A DNA stretch of 33,393 nucleotides, from contig NW_019775225.1 in the NCBI RefSeq assembly GCF_001039355.2, positions 234,651-268,043 on the forward strand, given 5' to 3'. Of this stretch, positions 1 to 22,319 are shown piece by piece. Under the pieces are notes generated by a model that was not told where the DNA came from, ran no database searches, and saw nothing but the letters and a program-made list of their open reading frames with translations. Positions within the stretch are counted from its first letter, which is position 1; each line of letters opens with the position of its first letter. Made by a program: the position numbers and the translations under genes. The stretch comes from Lingula anatina (lineage: Eukaryota; Brachiopoda; Lingulata; Lingulida; Lingulidae).

Positions 1-520
1 TTGAATAGAAAGTCATATACTGGCAATCTAAATGTGACCTTGAAATTGACCTTTGACCTACTTTACACCATAAACTGAACTTTGCAACTTTTTAATGCTT
101 TTATTTTCAAAACTGGCAGAGATACGCCCATAGTTACTATTGAATTAGAATAGAAAGTCATTAGAGGCAATTTACTGTGACCCTTAAATTGACCTTTGAC
201 CTACTTTTAACCATGAATTTGCAAATTTTGTTCCCTTTTATCTCCAAAACTGGCAGAGATAGGTCCATGGTTACTATTGAACTTGAGTAGAAAGTCATAT
301 ACTGGCAATCTAAATGTGACCTTGAAATTGACCTTTGACCTACTTTTAACCATGAATTGAACTTTGCAAATTTTGCTTCCCTTTTCTCTCCAAAACTGGC
401 AGAGATAGGTCCATAGTTACTATTGACCTGGAATAGAAAGTCATTAGAGGCAATTTAATGTGACCCTTGACCTACTTTTTACGATGAACTGAACTTTGAT
501 TGTACCATATTTAGTTTTTT
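1..520. repeat. Tandem repeat array (A-B-A-B dimer) carrying DR1 motifs
   Basis: Units begin near 3, 148, 285 and 431 with the motif GARTAGAAAGTCAT and run about 137-146 bp. Units 1 and 3 share 'catatactggcaatctaaatg' wording, while units 2 and 4 share 'cattagaggcaattta', so the real period is a dimer of about 283 bp. The array is cut by the window start and decays after about 480. Each unit contains TGACCTTTGACCT or TGACCCTTGACCT (47-59, 190-202, 329-341, 461-473), whose reverse complement is AGGTCA-A-RGGTCA. Confidence 0.9.
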
Positions 521-551
521 TTTTTTTTTGCATATTTTGAGAATTCTTGTT

Positions 552-818
552 GATTGCATTTTATAGAGCTTGTCAAGCACAAGACTGGTGGTGGAGTCCC
601 TTTTTTTGGGTGGGGGGTCCATACGAATGCGCTTACTCCAGCTGGTGGTACAATATCCGGAGGCGGTATCGCCTCTCTGATCCTCTAGTTATTTCCTGTT
701 TTTTGTCTGTACATTTGACAGCTTTGCTGCCTTGTTCTTTTTTTGTGGTACCAGGAGGTAGACTTGGGCACAGCAAAAGATAGTTGAGTACTGGGGGGCA
801 TGGCACTCCCTTTTTCAC
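552..818 (-). pseudogene. Mobile-element-like coding fragment
   Basis: Read on the minus strand, this stretch gives short coherent peptides such as PKSTSWYHKKR (from about 742-817) and LEDQRGDTASGYCTTSWSK (from about 630-700). No single frame runs through it, so frameshifts are likely. The same peptides recur elsewhere: 742-817 matches 5495-5570, 697-745 matches 14729-14778 (inverted), and 560-696 matches 27394-27510 (inverted). Dispersed copies in both orientations suggest a decayed transposable element. The family is not identified. Confidence 0.55.
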
Positions 819-980
819 ACCGATGATTTACTTCAATGAATTTTGCTGTGGTTGTTATAAATCCAGATTGTAATAAGCGAGTCCAGAGTTCTTTATCTGT
901 TTCCCATAGATCTGCATGGTTGTAATGCTTCATGGCTCTGGGTATTTCACCGCTCTGGCACACTTTGGGGCCTCTAAAAA
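819..980 (-). pseudogene. Diverged copy of a duplicated exon module (RAMK-YYN type)
   Basis: The minus-strand reading contains PRAMKHYNHADLWETDKELW. It aligns at DNA level with 2140-2310 and 6490-6660, where the reading is PRAMKYYNEIYGETGWVTKN. Those two copies are nearly identical; this one is more diverged and carries indels. No function is recognised. Confidence 0.45.
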
Positions 981-1536
981 AAAATAAAAATCAAGATTTT
1001 AGTTTGGTTTTAACTTGTTAAATTATTTGTGACTGCTGGGATGACTTTTATAGACCTCGTTGAAGAAATTAAACTATTTTTCATCATGCAAACATTGTTT
1101 AAATTAGAACTATAAATGAAATCAAGTTTAATTAGGTTAAAACATGAATGCAAAGGTATCACTTACTGTGCGGCTAATCCAAAATAATTGGATTGTGTTC
1201 CGATCCAAGCGGAACTTCCATTTCAGCTAAAAATAGCATTAGCAGATGTATTATGATATCATCTGTATAGATCAAAAAGGAAAACTGTCTTCCGTCTTCA
1301 AGTTCAATGACAATTCTGGAAATCATTTTTCTGTGGTGGGTAGCTCAGCTAACAAATGCCTAACTGTTATTTAGACGCTGTGTACAAGTTATAATCCCAG
1401 TAGAAAGCATCAAACGACGCGGTTCCAAGGCAACGATGCGCTAAAACTGTTTATACTGCAATTTTATTACACAATTTTATTTGCCTTAAATGGGTTCTTT
1501 TGTGCCGGTGCTTCTGCTGTCCACATATACTACTAG
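981..1536. other. AT-rich spacer, no feature recognised
   Basis: No intact reading frame, RNA gene or inverted repeat was seen apart from the 3' continuation of the reading frame described at 1451-1902. Confidence 0.4.
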
Positions 1537-1902
1537 CGGATGGGATAATTACTACCCTCAGGCGCTGAAAGTGATTTGGCGGAGCCATAGTTTTAATTAG
1601 GGTAAAGAGGAGAGCAACAAGCTCTCCCACCGAATTGAGGTTGCCTTGAGTAGGACACCACCCCATTAAAATTATTAGATGAGGAAAACCCATCAATATA
1701 GAGGCCAACATATCCTTCAGCGCCTCATTAGTTAATTCTTGAGGCGCTGCCAAGTATCTAATTGCGTAAGCCCCTTCGAGTTCTGGCACTTGGCCTTCCT
1801 CGTTGGCTTTGATCACCTCTCGTAATGAGGAATTGCGCACAACGTAGGTATCCATAGTCGTGACTGACTCTATGAGTGCAGAACAATTAGTGTCAGAAAA
1901 CA
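1451..1902 (-). CDS. Internal exon, copy 1 of a three-copy family (possible SGNH-like fold)
   Basis: The exon begins after a good acceptor (TTATTAACATCTTACACAG, AG at 1904-1903) and opens with (x)FSDTNCSALIES. It continues through VIKANEEGQVPELEG to PHLIILMGWCP and a hydrophobic segment ending RLRVVIIPSASS, and stays open to 1451. The order of a 'SDT' near the start, a hydrophobic strand followed by a loop (LIILMGWCP) and a later VVIIP strand is reminiscent of SGNH-hydrolase blocks. The usual GDS serine block is absent, so this is only a suggestion. Paralogues lie at 4338-4126 and 6253-6000. The upstream exon and 3' end are unknown. Confidence 0.45.
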
Positions 1903-2533
1903 CTGTGTAAGATGTTAATAACAGTGGGGGTTGATGTCTGATAAAGATCATCATGAAGTGGCTTACACCTGTCTGTGTAAGGGATGTTGAAATGAAAAAG
2001 TCCCGGGTTTGCCCAGTGACCTTTATTATGGTTTACAGAGTTCCTTGGTTAAAAAGAAGATGAACTACGGACACGGATTCAAATCTAGTTTGATAAAAGT
2101 TTTATTTTTTCACAATGATTACTACTTCATTGAATTTTGCTGTAATTTGTAATCTACAGGTAAATCCAAATTGTAATAAATTATAATAAGCGAGTCCAGA
2201 GTTCTTCGTAACCCAACCGGTTTCACCATAGATCTCATTGTAATACTTCATGGCTCTGGGTTGATTTGGGCATTTCACCGCTCTGGCACACTTTGTGAAG
2301 CTGGAGCCTCTAGAAAAATCAAGATTTTTGGTTTGGTTTTAACAAAAGGTTTAATTTTTTGTATTTCCTATATAACTACATATAAAAATCGAAGAAGACT
2401 ATGGCATGGTCAGATGCAATGGGCAATCTTCTTGGTCTTAATCGTCAGGCCTGTAATTAAAAAAAGAAAAGAAAAATCTATTATATAACGCACACATATA
2501 ATGAAAGGATTTTCATATCAACAAAAATTCAAG
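1537..2533. repeat. Direct duplication of about 1 kb, copy A
   Basis: This block matches 5890-6883 nearly base for base at an offset of about 4.35 kb. By eye it differs by only a few percent. It starts at GCGGATGGGATAATTAC and ends at AACAAAAATTCAA. The copies include the exon family at 1902/6253, an upstream non-coding stretch and the RAMKYYN reading. Confidence 0.9.
2140..2310 (-). pseudogene. Exon-like reading RAMKYYN..., copy in duplication A
   Basis: The minus strand reads open from about 2310 with KCPNQPRAMKYYNEIYGET, then GWVTKNSGLAYYNLLQ, and ends ITAKFNEVVIIVKK-stop near 2105. It is duplicated at about 6490-6660 and more distantly at 819-980. I do not recognise the family. It may be an exon of the same gene as the 1902 exon. 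Confidence 0.35.
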
Positions 2534-2882
2534 TGTACACATTTTATTTCCTTTACCTATTTTTCTAATTATAGTCCAGTATTCCCCTCAATCAAGTACA
2601 TTTTTTTGGTGCTTACCAGTTTTAACCCTACTGATCCGGTTCTTCCCCTTGCTCATCTTCTTCTTCCTATTGGGGAGGACCTGTTTAACGTTCCAGCTTT
2701 TAGAAAAAAAAAAAGGAAAACATTTAATTACGCATTACATTCCACCTTATTACAGCATATAATGTTTACATTTTTTAGCGCTGTACTTCTCTTAACATTT
2801 AGTGATATAGTAATGTTGACATTATTAATTTACATATGTATATATACATATATAGGAATAGTTAAATTAATAGTTAACTTAC

Positions 2883-3155
2883 CTCTTCATGCAGATCACA
2901 AATGGTGTATGGAAACTGGTCCATGACCAGCTTGCACAGCATTGGGTCCCTTAATAGTGTTTTCAATGCTTCAATGCTGATGCGTGCGTAATTCTGCACG
3001 CAAAAGTTTATGCAGCACGCCCTAAGGGACGTGCATCCCATCCTATCTGCCATTGACATTAAGTCAATGACATTTTCCGTATTTATACTTGTGTAAATTT
3101 GCTCCTCGCACAACTCCTCAAGCGTTGCTGCATTTTCCTCCCAAATAGCCTCCAT
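2883..3155 (-). CDS. BTB/POZ-type exon (C-terminal half of the domain)
   Basis: The exon starts with an ATG at 3155 and ends in phase 0 at a strong donor (GAAGAG|GTAAGT, GT at 2882-2881), giving 91 codons. The pattern LCEEQIYTSINTENVIDLM then ADRMGCTSLRACCINFC matches the BTB helices (hydrophobic 'Y-T', 'ENV-LL-AD', 'L-C--F'), and a following LLRDPMLCKLVMDQF resembles the start of a BACK-like segment. The N-terminal half of a standard BTB fold is missing, so either the start is an internal Met or an upstream exon exists. Downstream exons are not settled. A polypyrimidine-rich acceptor followed by a basic reading near 2617-2685 is possible. A decayed copy lies at 7226-7477. Confidence 0.55.
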
Positions 3156-3605
3156 GGTGTATTTGGTAGTATACCAGGACCTTGTTTGAAACGTGGTATT
3201 TATACGCCCCTCTTCCCCTAGTCTCAGCCAATCTGTATTATCAACGTGATTATGAAATGATTGACAGTTGACAATCTCATACTACCACACTCATGTTGCA
3301 GCCAGTCTACCACCCCTCCCCACCCCCAAAAAAGTGTCTATCTGACATGTTCAAAAAAGAGTCACAATTCAGTCTCCCTTGTTGCTTCTTCTCCTGTAAC
3401 TCTGTTTTCGCCTAAGGTAAAATCTTCCAAGTGGAGTGCATAGGCTAACACTAAACTAGTAATACTAGCAAGTCCCGAGGATAATCCAGCTGAAACAAAA
3501 TGAAGCATAATAACTATGCATTCTACAAAGAAGCTACTGAATCATAAATTCTGTCTTCTAATTCTATTGGCGTTAAATAACTGATTACTTAAACAAACTA
3601 TTCAG

Positions 3606-4000
3606 CTACTCTGGCTCTACGCGTAATTGTGGGCGAAAAATTAATTTTACCAGGCATCCTATGATTGCAATTACAAAAAATAAAGTTGCAGTGGTCAGAC
3701 TAAAGGAAATAAAGTCAAATGTAGCCCAGTTGCACGTACAGATGGTACTTGAACAGTCAATCATTTCATCTACTGTATTCTCAATGGGCTTTGTAAGTGG
3801 TGGGAAAGTAGTACTATTAGAGGCTGCAACCGTTGTTTCTGTCGTCATATTCATCTGATTACAAAGGACATCCATATCAGTAGACTGGTCAGAAGGGCAA
3901 TATCCATTAAAGACAATCACTACCTCCCCATCGGGAAACATGTTGTCCAGGTTAACATGTTTTACCTGGTCGCCATCATCAAGAATTATTACTCTCGTAC
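3606..4000 (-). CDS. C-terminal exon of a single-pass membrane protein
   Basis: The exon starts at 4000 after a clean acceptor (TTTCTTTTATATTATTAG) and runs to a stop at 3608-3606. It reads TRVIILDDGDQVKHVNLDNM, then EVVIVFNGYCP, then a Ser/Thr-rich stretch with N-glycosylation sequons (NMT, NST). A hydrophobic segment of about 20 residues (TTATLFFVIAIIGCLVKLIF) lies just before a short basic tail. This is the layout of a type I membrane protein with a very short cytosolic end. It joins in phase to the exon at 4338-4126. No family is recognised. Confidence 0.6.
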
Positions 4001-4125
4001 CTAATAATATAAAAGAAACGACGCGCTATTTACATCAATAGATTGGATTGATACAATTATATTTTCCCAATGCTCTATATGTTTAGGTAAAAATGAATGT
4101 GTATTTCATAGGAAATTTATTTTAC

Positions 4126-4338
4126 TCATCCGAATAGACTTCGCCATGTCCTTTAGCGCTTCATTATTTAATTCTTGGGGTGTTGCCAAGTATCTGATTG
4201 TGGCAGCCCCTTCGAATTCTGGCACTTGGCCTTCCTCGTTGGCTTTGATCACCTCTAGTAATGAGGAATTGCCCACAACATAGGTATCCATAGTTGTGAC
4301 TGACTCAACGAGTGCAGAACAATTTGTGTCAGAAAACA
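4126..4338 (-). CDS. Internal exon, copy 2, spliced in phase to the membrane exon
   Basis: The acceptor is TTACTAACACCTTACATAG, which contains a canonical TACTAAC branch sequence; AG lies at 4340-4339. The exon is 213 nt, reading (x)FSDTNCSALVESV to LKDMAKSIRM. It ends in phase 1 at GATGA|GTAAAA (GT at 4125-4124). The 125-nt intron to 4000 is phase compatible and yields SIRM-S-TRVIILDD. Unlike copies 1 and 3, it does not run on into the PHLIILMGWCP segment, because a splice donor sits there instead. The start of the gene is not found. Confidence 0.55.
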
Positions 4339-4524
4339 CTATGTAAGGTGTTAGTAACGGTTGGGGTCGAACATTTTACATACTCATTGTTCTGCACCCC
4401 AAACATTTTATCATCATTCATTTAAGACTCAGCAATGGTCGTTATAAAGAGATGTCGCACAGTGCCTCCCATGTACTTTTATCAAGTGTTACATCGTAAA
4501 TATCGAAGCATAAGCTTGACTTAC

Positions 4525-4675
4525 TGGTCGATAAACAATCTTCACCAGCGATTCCTCCTTGTTGATGTCCTACAGCACACGAATGCCATGGTTTCCTCCC
4601 AGCTGCTGGTCCATTTCAGAGTAGGTGTCTACGACTTTGTTCCATCCAGTAACATCCCCTCTTTGTAGGGTTTCT
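4525..4675 (-). pseudogene. Exon-like reading with an internal stop
   Basis: The minus strand reads SSETLQRGDVTGWNKVVDTY, then SEMDQQLGGNHGIRVL, a TAG, then DINKEESLVKIVYRP, followed at once by a consensus donor (CGACCA|GTAAGT, GT at 4524-4523). The coherent protein-like sequence plus donor suggests a real ancestral exon broken by one stop codon. The family is not recognised with confidence. Confidence 0.4.
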
Positions 4676-5397
4676 GAACTTGGCACAAAGTTTTATACAA
4701 AGTCCCTCCACAATTCTGTTTATGGCAGGAGAAGCCACAGGTACCCCTGTACCCAGAAAACTTCTGAAATTTAATAAAACTTGTCCATCGCATTTTTGAA
4801 GATGGCCATGCAAGATGTTCAGAAAGCTTCTGTGACCTTATTCACAGATGGTGAAGCAGCAGGCAATGCTGGTGCAATAGGAGTCCATTTTCAGTTGTCT
4901 GTGCCCCGTCTCTTTCCTTTTAAACAAAAGGTTTTATTTTCTATTTAACTACATATAGAAATCAAAAAAGACTATGGCATGGTCAGATGTAATGGTCAAT
5001 CTTCTTCGTTGCTAATCGTCAGCCCACTAATTAAAAAAAAAAAAAAATCAATTATATAACGCACGCATATAATGATAGGAAATCCTTACTGACAACAAAA
5101 GAACAAGTGTACACATTTTATTTCCTTTATTTATTTTTTTAATTATACTCCAGTGTTCCTCTCACTCAAGTACATTTTATAGAGCTGACCTATTTTAATC
5201 TTTATTGAACCTGTTCTTCTCCTTCTTTGACTGTTTCAGCCATGGGTGCTCCTTCTTTGACCGTTTCTTCCATGGGTTCAGTATGGCACTTCATCTTTAA
5301 AAAAAGCGTTAAATGCATAACATTTCAATGTAGTATGGCATATACATGTAACCATAACTAAATCAGTTATATTCTTATTGCTGTACTCCCCCAATCT

Positions 5398-5570
5398 CCT
5401 TTCGCCGTGGTTGGCCACAGGAACTGCAGGCAAAAAATCTTTTTTCATTTTATATCTGCCCACAGTTCCCTCCTCCTCTTGTGCTTTTCTTTTTTTTTGT
5501 GGTACCAGGAGGTAGACTTAGGCATGGCAAAAGATGGTTGAGTACTGAGGGGCATGGCACTCCCTTTTTT
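5398..5570 (-). pseudogene. Mobile-element-like fragment, second copy (PKSTSWYHKK and truncated zinc motif)
   Basis: Bases 5495-5570 repeat 742-817 (reading MPKSTSWYHKKK). Bases 5398-5480 repeat 5701-5785 and read SCGQPRRKEIG before diverging. Compared with the 5785 copy, the sequence AGGCAG|GTATAA has become GGGCAG|ATATAA, losing a potential GT. Frames change between the two parts, so this is degenerate. Confidence 0.5.
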
Positions 5571-5589
5571 TAAAAGCACTATTTGATTT

Positions 5590-5745
5590 CATTTTTTTCT
5601 TTTTTTTTCTTTAATTTTTTCAAGAGTCATTTTCCTCCAATCTTCGTATGTCAAAGCACTGTTAGGGCAGTGCCAATACCCCTTTAGTTGCCTGTGCCCA
5701 ACCTCCTTGCGCCGTGGTTGGCCACAGGAACTGCAGGCAAAAAAC
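5590..5745 (-). pseudogene. Cys/His zinc-motif peptide fragment
   Basis: On the minus strand the reading is CSSCGQPRRKEVGHRQLKG, then YWHCPNSALTYEDWRK and a lysine-rich tail. The C-x2-C ... G-H ... Y-W-H-C arrangement followed by 'YEDW' looks like a small zinc-binding module of the kind found in multicopy invertebrate element-like proteins. A stop lies just upstream (about 5756). It repeats at 5398-5440, where it is truncated. Confidence 0.5.
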
Positions 5746-5889
5746 TTTTATCATATTATACCTGCCTACAGTTCCCTCTTCCTTTTCTTCTTAGGCCTTA
5801 GGCTTCTAGGGTGCCATACGGGTGTCGTCCGCAGTCCTCTCAACCACAATATCCATATTAGATCGTCTTATGTTTCAAAATCACAGTCA

Positions 5890-6883
5890 GCGGATGGGAT
5901 AATTACTACCCTCAGGCGCTGAAAGTGATTTGGCGGAGCCATAGTTTTAATTAGGGTAAAGAGGAGAGCAACGAAATCTCCCACCGAATTTAGGTTGCCT
6001 CATGTAGGACACCACCCCATTAAAATTATTAGATGGGGAAAACCTATCAATATATTTGTCAACATATCCTTCAGGGCCTCATTAGTTAATTCTCGAGGCG
6101 CCAAGTATCTAATAACATAAGCCCCTTCCAGTTCTGGCACTTGGCCTTCCTCGTTGGCTTTGATCACCTCTCGTAATGAGGAATTGCGCACAACGTAGGT
6201 ATCCATAGTCGTGACTGACTCTATGAGTGCAGAACAATTAGTGTCAGAAAACACTGTGTAAGATGTTAATAACAGTGGGGGTTGATGTCTGATAAAGATC
6301 ATCATGAAGTGGCTTACACCTGTCTGTGTAAGGGATGTTGAAATGAAAAAGTCCCGGGTTTGCCCAGTGACCTTTATTATGGTTTACCGAGTTCCTTGGT
6401 TAAAAAGAAGATGAACTACGGACACGGATTCAAATCTAGTTTGATAAAAGTTTTATTTTTTCACAATGATTACTACTTCATTGAATTTTGCTGTAATTTG
6501 TAATCTACAGGTAAATCCAAATTGTAATAAATTATAATAAGCGAGTCCAGAGTTCTTCGTAACCCAACCGGTTTCACCATAGATCTCATTGTAATACTTC
6601 ATGGCTCTGGGTTGATTTGGGCATTTCACCGCTCTGGCACACTTTGTGAAGCTGGAGCCTCTAGAAAAATCAAGATTTTTGGTTTGGTTTTAACAAAAGG
6701 TTTAATTTTTTGTTTTTTCTATATAACTACATATAAAAATCGAAGAAGACTATGGCATGGTCAGATGCAATGGGCAATCTTCTTGGTCTTAATCGTCAGG
6801 CCTGTAATTAAAAAGAGAAAAGAAAAATCTATTATATAACGCACACATATAATGAAAGGATTTTCATATCAACAAAAATTCAA
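5890..6883. repeat. Direct duplication of about 1 kb, copy B, ending at an N
   Basis: Counterpart of 1537-2533. The match stops exactly one base before the ambiguous base at 6884. Sequence then resumes (6885-6934) as a 50-base exact match to 4352-4401, which belongs to a different copy of the module. Confidence 0.9.
6000..6253 (-). pseudogene. Internal exon, copy 3, with premature stop
   Basis: The acceptor is as in copy 1 (AG at 6255-6254). The reading matches copy 1 through LIILMGWCPT, then a TGA occurs at 6002-6000 where copy 1 reads CAA-GGC. One codon is also lost in the IRYLA-PRELT region. Probably a decayed copy. Confidence 0.5.
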
Positions 6884-6884
6884 N
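6884..6884. other. Ambiguous base at a duplication junction
   Basis: A single N separates the end of duplication B from sequence identical to 4352-4401. Probably a scaffolding or gap-closure join. Confidence 0.8.
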
Positions 6885-6949
6885 AGTAACGGTTGGGGTC
6901 GAACATTTTACATACTCATTGTTCTGCACCCCAAGCACTGGTCTCTGCA

Positions 6950-7100
6950 TGCTCTTGAAAGCAGTCATTAAAAAACTGCAGCAGCTTCCCCTGATGATTT
7001 AGCTTCTTTTGGTTGTAGCTTGTATACGTCGTTAAGGGATGACAAGGTCCTGTTGCTTTTAGAAGCAATGTTCTTTACAATGTACGCATCGAATGCCATC
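6950..7100 (-). pseudogene. Short coherent reading upstream of the decayed BTB copy
   Basis: From an ATG near 7100 the minus strand reads MMAFDAYIVKNIASKSNRTL, then SSLNDVYKLQPKEAK and stops after about 43 codons. The 'DAYIVKN' start loosely resembles 'MDTYVVRN' of the three-copy exon. This could be a distant paralogue or chance. Confidence 0.25.
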
Positions 7101-7225
7101 ATATGAGTACAACTACAATATTAACATTCTTAACACGGTATACAAACTTTTCTAATCATTAGGTAATATAGTAATGTTCACATTATTTATATATGTAAGA
7201 ATAGTTAAATTAATATTTAACTTAC

Positions 7226-7477
7226 CTCTTCGTGCAGATCACTGCATGTGTATGCAAACTGGTCCATGACCATTTTGCTCATCACTGGATCCTTATATAA
7301 CATAGGCATGGATCAAGCCTGGATCCATGGCTTAGTTATGCACACAAAACGTTACGCAGCACGCCCTAAGGGACATGCACCCTATCCTATGAGCTAATGT
7401 CATTAGCTCTATGACATTATCAGCGTCTATATTATCTTTAATTTTGGTTGAACAGTTTTCCTCCAAATAGACTCCAT
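7226..7477 (-). pseudogene. Decayed copy of the BTB exon
   Basis: DNA similarity to 2883-3155 spans the ATG (7477), the conserved 'CGCCCTAAGGGACATGCA' stretch and the same donor (GAAGAG|GTAAG at 7225-7224). Indels and an inserted segment around 7300-7330 break the frame. Confidence 0.7.
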
Positions 7478-7483
7478 GGTGAG

Positions 7484-8867
7484 TTGAGAAGTATATGAGA
7501 CCGTAGTTTGAAACATTGTATTTCTACCCCTCTTTCCCTAGTCTCCGCCAATCTGTATTATGAACAGAAATGATTGACAGCTGATAATCCCCTACCCCCA
7601 CACCCATGTTCAAGTCAGCTTATCACACCCCTTTTGGCGCTACACCCCCACCCCCCTAGTTAAATTCACGTAATGATATGTTATTTCTTAATTTGTGACT
7701 GTTACTGTAATCATTGCAGTTGCTGCGACGAGTGCTCTGCAATGTTATCCCATTCCAACTGTTGTAGTAACAGTTGTAGCAATAAATCAAAATAAAGGTA
7801 GGGATGCAGACTACAGCTGAACTATTGAGACTGGTCAATTCCAGAGATAATTGGGCTGGAAAAAGAAGTTAACTACGAGTTCTTTGGTTAAAGCTGGGGA
7901 ATCGCTTGAAATAATTATGTTCCGTTCTTTATACGTCCTTTGACACAACAGCTACCCATTGAGCAGTTTTCTTCTAAAATTCATACATGTCTGATGTACC
8001 AAATTTTAATATTCTCGTTTCCATTTGGTTGCCACTAGTTTTACCAGAAATTCCAGTGAGACATCATACCTGCACAGTGCACTAGCTGAACATCCCGCTA
8101 TATCCATACGTAGTCGATTCACCTTGTGAGTGACTTGGCAATCACCAGCAAGATCACCATTTTCAAGATATAAATCTCATTATTATTATTGATAGAACTG
8201 CAAACTTTTTTGCTCGTGTATAGTAGATTTATAGGTTTAAGTAGTGTTGCTTTCAGTGTCTAACACATGTTGTTGAAGAAGAATTGGAAAAGTTATACAA
8301 TTTTATATATATATATTTGTATGTTATCTCAGTGTCAGAATTTTCAGAACTTGGAAGAGTTCCTATTTTTTTCACTTGATTGAACATAAGTGCCATTTGA
8401 TCATTTTCAAAAGACAATCTAGAATTGGTATTTGTTCTTTGCCATCTACTAGGATCCTTGCATTAAGAAAATAACTTTTGCGGGTTAATTTTGTAAGTGA
8501 ATGCACTATGAACTTCTATTATAAATTGTAAAAATCCAGGCCCCTGGCCATATATTGTCACATAATGAGAAATTTCAGACCAGTGCGATTTACATAAGCA
8601 ACCTATAGTGATCTTGGTGGTGCCGGGTCAAAGGAAATTTCCAAGAGAATTGTATGGTTTTATAAGAAAATCGAATGGATAAAACTTGTTCTCTATTATT
8701 GATAATATTAAATTTTGTCTTGTAGCAGGGAGGTAAGCAATGAGATTGTTATTCAAAGTACGTATTGTTTTCTTTGTACTACTGGTTTGATAGGGTTCAG
8801 AGTGTACAAAAAAAGAAAAGTGACCAGTGAGGGGAAATAGGACCCTCATCAAAGGGACAGTTACCAG
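7484..8867. other. Spacer, nothing recognised
   Basis: AT-rich, with a TA-rich run near 8300. No open frame with coding character on either strand and no clear inverted repeat. Confidence 0.4.
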
Positions 8868-9062
8868 ACCCTAACTTTGGACCGATCCATCTCCAAGGGG
8901 ATTCCTGCTAAATTGTAATCAACTTTAGCGGCTTAGATGTCTGTCACGCCTTGTGAAGCTGCTAATTAACTGTTGTTTAGTGGCTTCAGTAGGCATGCCA
9001 AACATCTAAGCTTAAAGCAATTTAGCAAAAAACCCATTGAAGATAGATCGATCTAGGTATAG
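8868..9062. mobile_element. Foldback (MITE-like) element, family 1, copy a
   Basis: Two imperfect inverted arms of about 75 bp. The left arm has CTGCTAAATTG ... GGCTTAGATGTCTGTCACGCC; the right arm, reverse-complemented, has TTGCTAAATTG ... GCTTAGATGTTTGGCATGCC. The outer ends contain GATCGATC/GATCCATC words. No coding capacity. Shared arms with 10855-10980, 24000-24190, 28290-28530 and 31385-31590. Confidence 0.75.
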
Positions 9063-9434
9063 GAACTCATTTTCTCTCACTAGGCACTGTTCTTTTGTAT
9101 TACTCCTATCTGTTCTGTTTTGTAGAAAAATGTTAAAAGAAAAAGCACATTTTAAAGAAGCAGTTAAAAAATTAAGGTTATGATGAATAAAGTGTTTGTA
9201 AAGAATTCCGATAAATGGCATGTTTTGTGAATGATTTTCTGTAAATTTATTCTGAAATGCTTTCTGTACAATAATAAATATATTTTTTTCAAATATTTCT
9301 GACTTGTTGTCAGTATCTAGTGTACCTTAGAACTTGATAAAAAATGGGTTAATATCAATTACAGTAATACAAAGTAGTATATTAGTTTATGAAGCCCATT
9401 TCTACACAAAGAGACCAAATGTAAGTGATTTGTC

Positions 9435-9440
9435 TTTATT
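9435..9440 (-). terminator. Candidate polyadenylation signal for the long CHD1L transcript
   Basis: AATAAA on the minus strand, about 320 bases past the BRCT stop codon. It is the nearest canonical hexamer noticed downstream. Unconfirmed. Confidence 0.35.
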
Positions 9441-9761
9441 TTTCTCGCTCCTACAAAATTACAAAAGGCAAAATAAAACACATTCCTCTTCATCAGGAAT
9501 AAATTGTAACTGCAGTGATAATTTGACAGTCAGATTGTTCTCCAAGGCTCTGGCTCCCATTTCACTAATCAGATGAGAAAGAAAGAAATAATACAAACGT
9601 GATGACTTTTTTTTCAAAGAGGATCACAAATTTCTATGATGATAGCAGATTTCTTTGCCACAATATAATCAAAACTTACACATACACGAAATATAAATCG
9701 ATATCACAGACTTTTCTTTTGGAACAGTAACATAAAACTATATGGAAAAACATCTTGAAAG

Positions 9762-22319
<12,558 letters not shown>

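Noticed and set aside
627-680. The GAGGCGGTATCGCCTC palindrome as a regulatory site or tRNA arm
   Set aside because: It is part of the dispersed element, recurs at 27394-27510, and no tRNA-like fold or A/B boxes were seen.
2261-2926. Plus-strand frames in and after the 1-kb duplication
   Set aside because: Antisense to better-supported minus-strand readings. The hydrophobic run at 2750-2870 is AT-rich sequence, with no start context or splice support.
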